Below are positions 24,882 through 35,700 of a stretch of DNA of 64,000 nt, piece by piece (within the stretch, counting starts at the first letter, position 1; every line of letters begins with the position of its first letter). The position numbers and the translations under genes are program-made. The notes under the pieces are model-generated. The model ran no database searches, had not been told where the DNA came from, and saw nothing but the letters and a program-made list of their open reading frames with translations. The DNA is from Panax quinquefolius (taxonomy: Eukaryota > Streptophyta > Magnoliopsida > Apiales > Araliaceae), in the NCBI GenBank assembly GCA_020205615.1, contig CM035171.1, forward strand, positions 27,754,105 to 27,818,104, in the 5' to 3' direction.

Positions 24882-27547
24882 TGTAAGACCCCGAATTTTA
24901 CGAAATGAAAGTATTCAATTTTCTGATAATTGTTATTCTATTTAGTAAATGGTTAAATTGATAAAAGGATAAAGTTAAGGGTGATATTTGAAAATTTTGC
25001 AAAGTAAGCAAGTTGATATAAAATATTCATTTGGTCGGAGAATATTCTTTTTGTCAGGGGATATCCGTACGACGACACCATCATTGGTGGTCCCCACAAT
25101 GGAAGTATTGTCGTAGTTAGAAAATGACAGAAATATCTTTTATAAAAATAACGACGAAAGTTTTACCGTTAAACTGTTGAAATACCCGGTGGTAAAAGTA
25201 CAGTAATACGCATGGTTGCATAGTAGCACACGGTATTGATTATTTATTTCATATTCAGAAGAGATATTATTTTTCATATTCGTATGGATATTATCTTCAT
25301 TCAATATTCATATGAAATAATATTTTCTTTCATACTCTGTAGTATGTAAATAATATTATTTCATTTTGTATTCCTACTTCTACACTCATTTTGTTGAAGT
25401 ATTGCTTCTATACTCCGTGAAATTAGTAGAATATCATTGATATTTGCGCTTCATCTAGTATCTTTTCATGGAAATATTATTCTGAGCTTTCTTGATAATT
25501 ATTGATCTTTTTGTGTCGGAGTACTATTCACGAGTTACTATTCATCCGGTTACTATTCACTCGAATATTATTCACTAGGGTATTTGGGGCACTTTTCATG
25601 CCGGGATACTATTCACCCGAAAAATATATTTCTTTTCTGTCCAAATTATTTTTGATACATGAATATTATTCTTGAATTTTACTCCACAAAGCAGTATCAT
25701 GTTGACAATTTGGATATTTTTAAACTCTGGATAAATTTAAAGTTTTTAATATTTATTATTGATTTCGTTTGATTAATGTTTATATCATTGTCATCATCCT
25801 TATGCTTATATTGTAATGAAAGCCATTTGTGGCTTACGTGCATAGATGGACTGTTGATTGGTATGATTATGACCAGGGATTATTCGGTATAATCATGACC
25901 GTAATGTTATAAATGATGTGGTAAAAGTCCTCATTGGCCTGTAGTGCATTGATGAACATATGTTGGTATGATCATAACCATGTGTTCTCTTCGGCTAAGG
26001 GTGTAAAGATGAATTATTGTTTGGCATGATCATGACCATTGGTGAAAACACGAATATCTTTGGCCCATAGTGCATGGATAATTCGTGGTCGTGATACTAA
26101 TGAATATCTTTGGCCCGTAGTGCATGGATAATTCATGAATGTGATACTAACGAATATCCTTGGTCGTAGTGCATGGATTATTCGGTGATGTATTGAGCTG
26201 AGTCTCAGCGATAAAATATTGATAATAAAATTTTAATTCGTAGAAGACAGTAGATATCATGGTCTACTTGACTCTTCTAAAATACAATTGTATGTCTTTG
26301 GCCTGTAGTGCAAAGATGAACTGTTAATGAATATCTTTGGTCCATATTGCAAAGATGAATTTATTAGTATGATTATGAACAGGAACTGTGATTTGGTATA
26401 ACCATGATCTTTGATGTTTCAGGTAAAGATAGGTGATGAAAATTATCTTCGTCCTGGGTGCGAAGAGGAATTTAGAATCACAATTATGATTATGAGTTAT
26501 TCACATGATTGTGGACAGGAACTGTTGATTGATGTTACATGGATAAAACATTGTTGGTGAACTTTTAACATGGAGAAGATAATAGACTTTATGGTCTATT
26601 TGACTCTTCTAATGGATTGTTCGTTCCGCTGCCACTATGGTTGAAAAGTTTTATCATCTACCATATGTTCTAAATCTCTGATTTATTACTGACGAAGACT
26701 ATTGATAATTTAATTATATTTAGTCATGATATTCTTTACTAGGCTAGTTGTGCTCACCATTTTGCTTCACAATTCCTTTCAGGTAATAAGAGTGTAGCTG
26801 GGTCGAATTGGGGGATGTATGAGAATAGAACGATGGTCTATAGCTGTTGAGGTTTCCCCTAAAACAGTATGACAATAATTTTATTGAGAACTTTAGATAA
26901 GTGTGTCGTATTTTATACGTCATTTTAACCGTTGATTTTGGTGAATCGAATAGGGTGAGGTGAACCCAACTTTGGAATGGTGTTTTACCAATATCATACA
27001 AGATGTCTAATGACAGATGACTTCGTGTTATCATAAGACAGGGTTGTACACATGCACTTGCTGATTATATCTATGAGCACTACCTATATAATCTCGGAGT
27101 TTGGTTGAAATATAATTCTCAATTGGAGATAATGGAGATAAGTATATGTCAAGAGAAGACTCATCATTAGAAAGAACATGATAGTAATCTTCTTGTTTTT
27201 CTTTGGGGTCTATTGGGTCAACCAAGGATAATTCTTGAGTCATATGATATCTATCATAACTTAGATGCATGGCCTCCCATGTACGAAGGTTTCCTTGAGA
27301 ATTTTCCAAAGATTTTAATTTCTAAAACAGTTATTGACTGTACTTTTATGTAAAGTACCATTGTAAGGTGTTATGGTCGAGACACCATGAGAGTTACATA
27401 TATTTGTATTAAATCTCACAGCTTATGTGTTGTCGTACTCTGCACGACAGTTCAACAGTTGTATAAATGAAGTTTGTATTTAATTTCTATAGTTTGATAT
27501 CTGGCGACTCAGAATGAGTGATGTATACCTATTTTGGGGGCGTCACA
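24882..27547 (+). mobile_element. Solo LTR (Tekay type) with AGTGG target duplication
   Basis: A 2666-bp LTR from TGTAAGACCCC to GGGGGCGTCACA, flanked by AGTGG at 24,877-24,881 and 27,548-27,552. There is no internal sequence. It is plus-oriented, opposite to elements 1 and 2, and lies inside the copia-type LTR. Confidence 0.88.
26890..27400. other. Extra segment within the solo LTR with two small frames
   Basis: The sister LTR at 22,630-23,271 lacks this stretch: the two agree up to the 'cagtatgacaataat' area and again from about 27,400 ('ttaaatctcacagcttatg'). On the minus strand, a 92-codon frame (27,031-27,309) and a 96-codon frame (26,744-27,034) lie next to each other. Neither product is recognised. 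It could be a small inserted element or captured DNA. Confidence 0.4.
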
Positions 27548-27856
27548 AGTGGACTAGCAGCTATTCAGTCTCCGAACCACTTAAAATCTCATGTGTCATT
27601 TATCTTCAGTCATTTACATTATGTTACAAATCTGATATGCTTATTATATATGATAAAGGGTAAACTTCCACATAAGCTAAATTAAGAACTGAGATTTCTT
27701 GTAAATCTTTAAGGGGAGTTTTCAATCTCATATTCCGATGTGCATAACCAATCTTGATTATCTAATCACTTGGTAATAATTCTTTAATGAATTGAAAAGT
27801 AATATAAATCTATTCAACCTTCTTCTAGATCTTTATTGTGTCTTTGAAAAATAACA

Positions 27857-28334
27857 GGTGGGTTTACAAAGGTAAAATAGTGAGAGTTATTTACTTTTTA
27901 ATTACTAGTTTTTAATTCGTTTTCTCCATTAACTAAGAAAAGTCCATGGAAAGTGTTTATGTGTAAATTATGTTTTAATAATTTAATACCATTTTATTTT
28001 GTGAAAAATAAATAGTTAATGATAGTTGTAAGTAAGATGATATCTAATAATTAGTTCTAGATAATTTTTTCCTTCTCGCTTTTTTAAAAAAATTTAGGTG
28101 CTAATAATAGTGATAAGTAATATTTTTCATAATTATTACTTGGTTCTTTTTTTGAATAAAAAGAACTCAATTGAATAAATGTTTCATTTTTAACTTATTT
28201 TTAGTTTTTGTTGTTAAATTATTATAACATAATATTACATTTATGACTATTTAATTTTTATAAAATGATATAAACTAATTATAAAATGAGTATTGTTTTT
28301 AACATATCATCAGTCACATATTAGGTGTTAAAGT
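27857..28334. other. AT-rich spacer
   Basis: No gene, repeat boundary or conserved motif seen beyond homopolymer-rich AT sequence. Confidence 0.5.
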
Positions 28335-29205
28335 TAGGGCTGAGTAAGTAACCAAATTGGAACCAAAATCGCACCAAAAACCGCACGAACCGCACCAATT
28401 AAAATCGCACTAACGGTTCCCGACGTATGTAGCGGTTTTAGGTGGGTTGATAACCAATTCTACTTGCCCGGTTTGGTTACTAGCCAAACCGCACGATATA
28501 AACTAAAACCACACCATGTGTGTGTATGTATGTATTATCTCTAGTAAATTCGTTACTTTTTCACTTGAACACACTCGGAGAAAAACCCCACCTTGCATTG
28601 TCATTTTTTCACCAATTGAAAGAAGATGTTAGAGGTTATAGAGTCAAAAATTAAATAATTGAGTTTTGGAATTTCGAATTTGTTTGATACCTTATTGGAG
28701 GGGTTTATAGCTGAGGGGCTCAAGCACTTGATGCATTTGTTAATGGCAATGCTATAATAGTAATAGTCTAATAGATTATTTTTCAAATTAGGTATAATTA
28801 GGATTATATTCTATAAGTCCTCCCTGCAATATATGAGATAGAATTTCATTCTATCTCCAGTATATACTTTTAATTTTTGAGAAACTAGATAAACATTCTT
28901 GCTTGTTATCGAATATATGGTCTCCGTTGTTTTATATAGCGTATGTTTTAGTTTTAAAGCATGTTTAATATAATTTTCATTGCCGACTATGTCACTAAGT
29001 TAATTGCTCGATGCAAGTTTTATGTTAAATTTTATTAAAGGCTTATATTATTTTTTTTTCAATTAGTTTTGGGCCAAAACACACTAATTAAAACCGCACC
29101 GCACTCAATCATGTTTATTTCGGTATGCGGTTTTGAATTTTTTAAACCGCACCTAAGCGGTTTCGGGTGCGATTTGTATTTTAAACTGCACCATGCTCAC
29201 CCCTA
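28335..29205. mobile_element. Non-autonomous hAT-like element with 8-bp target duplication
   Basis: 871 bp, starting TAGGGCTGAG and ending CTCACCCCTA (inverted ends with one mismatch in ten), flanked by the 8-bp direct repeat GTTAAAGT (28,327-28,334 and 29,206-29,213). Both subterminal regions are rich in 'aaccgcacc' and 'gcggttt' in opposite orientation. An 8-bp duplication is the hAT signature. No transposase is encoded. Confidence 0.85.
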
Positions 29206-29213
29206 GTTAAAGT

Positions 29214-29693
29214 CACGTCATCAATTTATGACGTGATAACTTCAATTGAACTAAAATAGAAAAATTAATACTTTAATCAATTGATTGAAATTTTTTGAAA
29301 AATTGATCACTAAAGTGGAAAAAATATCAATAATTCAAGGTAGTAATTTATATTTAATTCCAAATTTTAATTACACGTAGACATTGATTAGTTTAGTCTG
29401 CGGGGTCACGTAATTGAGCGAAAGTGAAAAAAAATAATAGTTTAATGACCTAATTGAAAAAATTGAAAGTTTGATCACCGAAATGTAAAAAGATTAATAG
29501 TTTATGGCAGTTATTTACATTTAAGCCTTTTATTATTAACAAAAAAATGGGGCAAAATGGTCTTTACACTTGCTTAATTAACACTAAACTAGATCTTGAT
29601 TGGGCATACTAAAGTATAAAATTTTGAGTCAAAGAAATTCAATCTTTTCATTTTTGTAATTGAAGGACGGAAATAGAAATACTCTACAAGTTC
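29214..29693 (+). promoter_or_regulatory. Upstream region of the lyase gene, with a candidate TATA box
   Basis: A noncoding AT-rich interval. A TATA-like TATAAAAT lies at 29,615-29,622, about 140 bases before the proposed start codon, which suits a short 5' leader. The transcription start is not visible from sequence. Immediately upstream lies the hAT-like element, so the promoter is compact. Confidence 0.45.
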
Positions 29694-29717
29694 ATGGATA
29701 AATTAACCATGGAATAG
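29694..29717 (+). other. Upstream ORF of 7 codons in the lyase leader
   Basis: ATG GAT AAA TTA ACC ATG GAA TAG ends 43 bases before the main ATG at 29,761. The second ATG lies in CCATGG. If transcribed, it could lower translation of the main frame. It is out of frame with the main CDS. Confidence 0.4.
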
Positions 29718-29760
29718 TTTGAATATTAGTAGAACATACAGCCCAAACCATAACACAGAA

Positions 29761-32700
29761 ATGATGACCTCAGCCACAAGCAGAGGTTACAGCAATGTCT
29801 GCTACAGCCACCACCACCACCACCACCACGACGGCGGCCGCCGCCTACAAATTGGCCCATCAACAACAAACCCAGTTCCGATTATCAATTTCGGGTCACC
29901 CCTTCAACGGCTAGTTTTATCCCGCAGCTACACCAGTCTAAAGTTACCATACGATAATACTAGCATCATAGCTTGTTATGGGGACAGAAATTCACCCGCA
30001 ATTGAATCTCCTGCGAAGGCTCTAAGGCGGATTCTTGATTCTCCCGGAGTTCACCAGGGTCCAGCTTGCTTTGATGCTCTCAGTGCAAAGCTTGTGGAGC
30101 GAGCTGGCTTTGAATTATGCTTTACAAGTGGTATAATCTAGTATTTGATTTCATTTCTTTGGTAATTTCTTTAATTTTTAATTGTATATTTTGGGTTTTC
30201 TTTTGGCTATTTGCTCGAGTGCATTGATCTGCTTGAATAAATATCTCTAGTTTTGGAAAATGTGATAAAATGTTGCAAAAAATTAGAATGATTTAACTCA
30301 TTTTGAAGTTTCATTTAGTTTATTATGCCTTCCAAATTTCGTTAAGTAAGACGGAAGTTAATCATACTGTAAAGCTTTATAAGATTACTTTGATTTATGG
30401 CATAGTAATGTAGCTGAATGTCATAAATTAATTGATAGATGTTGATTTCCATTATAACTTTGATAATTAAAATGGACAGAAGCTTAGTGGAGAGATGCCA
30501 AGCCCTGCTTTAAGGTGTAAATCTCATGTCTAAGGACTTTGCTTAAAGAACTTCAGTTTAACGTGTGCGTTGATTCTGGGGTTTTTGGCGTATCTATTCG
30601 AGTTCATAGCACAAGAAAATTTTTCTATGGGTGATGAGATTTGGGTTTCTTTATAAGCCATCTTGGTAGCTTTATATTTTTAATGGGTTGGTGCTTGTGA
30701 GTTAGTAACGAGGGTTCCTCAGTATTCGCTAAAAAACTTACAACACTGTTGAAAGTCTATTATGAATTTTTCTCTTTTGAAAACTATTTTACCTTACCAA
30801 AATTGGGAGACTAATATAATAGCAATTAGTACTGTAGTAAAATTCAAATACTTGTTGACTGAATTGAGGTTGAATGGATATCTATCATTGTTTTAATGTG
30901 TTTCTTATTCATTTACCGGGGGAGGGACCATATTTTGTTTTTCATCTTGGCCTTTTTGCTGATTAAGGGAGTGTTTGTTTACAGCTGAATGGAGCTGAAT
31001 CTGAATGGTTGAATCGGTCAGTGCGTTTGTTTTTTCTCAATAATTTGAATCGGTAAGATGGATGAACCCGAATGACTAAGTCGATTTTTGAAATTTGAAT
31101 GGTACGAATGAGCAAATTGAATGAAGTAAACAAAATTAAAAAAATTAAAAAATAAAAAAAATATTAACTATTATATTAAGTAATATTAAATAAATTTACA
31201 ACAATTTTGAATTTTTTCAGATGGGTAAAATAATAAAGTTTTGTCATTTAGATGTTTCAGACATGTTAATTATCAAACAATTTTTTTCATTCAGATTCAG
31301 ATTCAACTCATTCAGATTCAGATTCAGCTCATTCAGATTCAGATTCAGATGTATTCAGTTTTTATCAAACACCCCCTAAGTGTTGACTTCAGAAAGGTCC
31401 TACGGAAATCCTTCACTTTTCATGATATGTTTGGAACACCAAAGGCAAACTCTATATTTTCTTACACCCTCCAGTAGATGTCTGATTATACTTATGCTGT
31501 ATTTGTTCGTGTTGGGAGTCTTACCGCACTCCCTTCTTATACGTTGTTGGGGTTAAACATATGAAGAATACCAATCTATCGACAAACGCAACAGAGTTAA
31601 CAAAGCATACTAGGAAGAACACAGAATTTGCATTGATAACTCTGCAGAGGTGAAGAAGAATAAGAGATCTCCATATAGTCGTTGTAATTTACATACCCCT
31701 CTTCAGATAGTAGTGTTTAGGCTATGCATTGTCCAGAGTTTATCTTACCCTTCGGCATTTAGCCAACAACGTAACTTATGGTGGAAGCTAGGACAAAAGA
31801 AACCAAGCTCTGTTTATGAAATGAACACCAAATGTCTAGTAAATATGTCTAAGTAAAAAGACAAACTTTGGATATGTTGATATCATGAGCCAACTGGCCA
31901 CCACTATGAGAAGGAAACCCAATAATTCTTATCCATGGGTTAAATAAAATAAGTACTTATTTCGTAATGGGAATTTTTTCTGTAGCTTTTGTTTTGTAAA
32001 GGAACTGCTATTTTGAGTACTCAGCTGGTTTTCTTATTATTTCTACAAATTTATTTTGTTAAACATCCAAATACATTGCAGTTTGTTGACTTTTTCTTCA
32101 TTATATCTCCCCCTCAGTTTTTGTCTATTTCCCTATTAGCAGAAAAGTGAGATGATTACATGAATAAATGTATCTAGAAGTGTCAAATAAATGATGGCTA
32201 GTTCTTTATTATCAATATTTTAAACATCTGATAAAGAATTAGATTCCATATGATATTACAACTAGAACCATTATATGCTCCTTTAAATCTGTAGTCGTTG
32301 AATTCTATTTTATTTCTCTTTCATCTGGAAGGACTAACTTATTAGAGGCATTTCATGTTTTCATTAGGGTTTAGCATATCAGCTTCTCGGTTGGGTTTGC
32401 CGGATACTGGATTTATTTCCTATGGAGAAATGGTAGATCAAGGGCTACAAATTACTCAGGCTGTGTCCATTCCTGTCATTGGTGATGGTGATAATGGATA
32501 CGGTAATGCCATGAATGTCAAGAGAACTGTCAAAGGATATATTAAAGCTGGCTTTGCAGGAATCTTACTCGAAGATCAGGTTCATATTATAAGAAGATTC
32601 TTTTATATACACATAGTATTATTGACAAATTCCATCCTCTCTCTCTCCCCCCTATCCCCCGCCGTTTATACTTCTCTTGATATTAGTTCAGTTTGAAAAG

Positions 32701-35700
32701 TTTCAAATGCTGCAAATTATCAAGAATGTATGCATATCACAGGCATGGACTAGGAGAATGGGAAAATATTTGACGAGAATCATTAAATTGGCTTATAGCC
32801 ATGAATGATGTTAAATATCATTATCTGCATCAGCGATTCAGCATTCATGTCAGGTGCAGAAACAATTTCAGGAGTTGCATTTACATGTCTAGGTATTAAC
32901 ATTTGGCAATTTGTCAACAAGCCAGATAATCTACAGTGGAAAAAAATAACGCCAATTGTAGGAGGATTCAATTGAGTTCCATTACCTTGCTATGTCTTAA
33001 TCTTTACATGTATGACACCCAAAGATTTGATGGCAGCATAGTAGTAGATGGAGTTGTTCTCATTCCTATGCTTTACAATAATTGAAATTGTTAGAGTATA
33101 TATCTTGTCCCATATTAAATACCTTGAGAAAATATGTTTAGTGTATAATGACTTGGGCCAACGGTTTTGAATTAGAGAGCTTGATGTCTTTATATACTAT
33201 ACTTTGGGTCCATTTTATAAATCAACATGGTATCAAAGCGGCTGGCTTTCCTTGGGCCTAATTAAATATTCTTCTTAGCCTTCATTCTTACCTACTTGTA
33301 GTCCATTTCTTAAGGGTTAAAATTACTCATTTCTTAACTAGTACCACTTATCAATTGTAGTCCATTTTTTAAGGATTAAAATTACCCATTTCTTAAGTAG
33401 TACCATTTATCAATTGGGCCAATAGTTGCCCGTGGTTTACTAGATTTCTTTTGGGCTTGCTTATATTGTGTGGGTCTTCATATTCATCAGGTCCACGTGC
33501 AACCCTCAATACACCGGGTTACACGTGAGGGGAAGTGTTAGAGTATATATCTTGTCCCATATTGAATACCTTAAGAAAATATATTTAGTGTATAATGAAT
33601 TGGGCCAACTCTTCTCATTACCAATTGGTTTTGAGTTAGAGAGCTTTATGTATTTATAGACTAGACTTTGGGTCCATTTTATAAATCTAACAAAAACGAT
33701 ATTCAAATGTAAAGGATTATGATTCAGGAGTAGTGAGTGCGCCTAATGGCACCATTTTTAATACCCTTCATATCTTATTTTTGTATGATTGGCAACTTTA
33801 TTAGATACTAGCTGTATGAATATTGTAATGCACACTGGCATGAGTACTGGAGGGAGCATAGATCAGACTTGGAGAAAATTTGAGTCTGTTTTTTCCCCTC
33901 TTCCCCATATAGGAGTTCTTGTCCTCCTGTTGTTCTATTATCTTCTTTAATAAAATTCTTCTCTTATCTTGTAAAAAGAATTTTTTAAAGAAATCTCAAA
34001 AATTTCCCCATATTTGGAACTCTTATTGCTTATATTGCTTTCTCTCAAAGGTGTTTCCCAAAGCTTGTTGTCATACACGTGGACGAAAAGTACTTTCTAG
34101 AGCGGAAGCAGTGATGAGGATAAAAGCAGCTGTTGATGCTCGGAAAGAAAGTGGCTCTGACATTGTTATTGTAGCCCGAACAGATTCTCGTCAAGCAATC
34201 TCACTTGAGGAATCACTATGGAGGTCAAAGGCCTTTGCTGATGCTGGAGCTGATGTTCTCTTTACTGATGCACTTGCATCAAAAGAGGAGATGAAAACCT
34301 TTTGTGAAATTTCTCCTCTAGTTCCAAAAATGGTATGTGAATTTGGTTTTAGCTGTTGGGTATGAACGTGGAATATAAGGTTGAAAAAGCGAGTGACTAA
34401 TATCGTGCAAAGAAAACAATTTATCATATCCCTGATGTCAAAGATAACTTTTATGCATGTGTCTGGTTTTGTTGCTATTATAATCAACACTTGATCTGAA
34501 AATTGTTGCATGTTACACCAATTAATTGTGTAGAGAGTGCGGAAAATGCCGCAAAACATATGCCGAAAAGTACCACAAGGGGTGGGAGAATTGGCAAAGA
34601 CCGCGAGGAATGACCTCAAAGTCGCTGGATGCAAGAACCGGACTACTGACCTTATTGTTCATAAGGGCACTTTATTACAATTTGGATTCCTAGTTACTAA
34701 TGTGCTAAAGTAGTTGGCTTACTTCTTTTCCTTTTTGGACATGGGAATAGGCAAGCTTGGTCCATAGTATGGTTGGTGGAATGTGCAATCATGAGGTTCT
34801 TCATCAACATCTTAGTTATTCTCCCACTTGTTAGGGTACTTGATTGAGTTAAGGTTTTATCCTATAATTGCTTTTCGTAAATAGCATGAACACAATACAT
34901 CCTCCTCCCAAATTTAAGACGAATAGAACAAAATTCAATTATGCTCCTTAACATATGTAATTGTAGATATAAATATAGTTTCTCTACAAAACTTTCTTTA
35001 AGCTCTTGCCTCAACTGTATACTCCTTGGAGTCCTGCTAGTTGCGTGTGTAATGTCTTTCCATCAGTCACATACTACACAAGAGTAATGGACATACTCAA
35101 CAATCCGTTGCTCCAGCAATCTTCTATCCAATATATCCAAATCCCAGAAAACATTCTTTTTCTGCCTCTTCTTTTCTATGGTTTTAGACTTGCATGGTAC
35201 CTACACAAGAATCCACCTAGCAATTCCATAAGGGAAAGCAGGACTGCTCCAACAATCTTCTTCCAAATAGTGCAGAACACACAAAACAAAGAAGGTTGGA
35301 TGATCTTGGATTATTTCTCATGAATTATCCCTTCTTTCTGCACTTTATCTTACCTTTCCTTTTTATGATTAACCCAGGTCACTACCCTACCTTTTGGCCA
35401 TAAAGTTGACTCATTGAACTCTGAAAACCTTCCTGTGCATGGTATATGCACTATACTTTTATAGCAATTGAAACTCCAAGGGTCCACCCATTGCCAATAT
35501 GTAACTCTCTGACGTTCTTCTACCTTTTCCATCTATCAAATCTACAAGCCACTTGCACTGGACTGACTGACTTACCAACTTGACTTGCCTACCGACCGAG
35601 ACAGGACTAAAGCTAGACGTAGGCCCTAAAGCACTCTCTCAAAAACTACATTGTAGAACAAGATTCTCAGTTACCTAAGCTGTCCCACTTCCTGTCCTGT

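Larger units (their letters stand above)
24154..27856 (+). mobile_element. Copia-type (SIRE/Maximus-like) LTR interrupted by a solo LTR
   Basis: The two parts, 24,154-24,881 and 27,553-27,856, resemble in reverse complement the LTR at the right end of the window (57,541-57,648 and 63,330-64,000). Shared marks are the 'ctgctaagtac' region, the hairpin-like 'aagtc.gctggacttgaag' units, 'gaaccacttaaaa' and the end 'tctagatctttattgtg...aaca'. The string aacaggtgg occurs at both ends (24,145-24,153 and 27,853-27,861), which allows a GGTGG target duplication if the LTR starts at TTG. That limit is tentative. Confidence 0.6.

Noticed and set aside
29719..29760. Earlier start for the lyase at TTG 29,719
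   Set aside because: Plant nuclear genes start at ATG almost always; the first in-frame ATG is 29,761 and the peptide before it is not conserved-looking.
29809..29829. Cloning tag or vector contamination (seven His codons)
   Set aside because: It is embedded in a spliced plant gene in frame with a plausible transit peptide, and no vector sequence adjoins it.
34533..35560. Possible retroelement coding debris in intron 3 of the lyase gene
   Set aside because: Short frames with no recognisable domain; I could not support any family.
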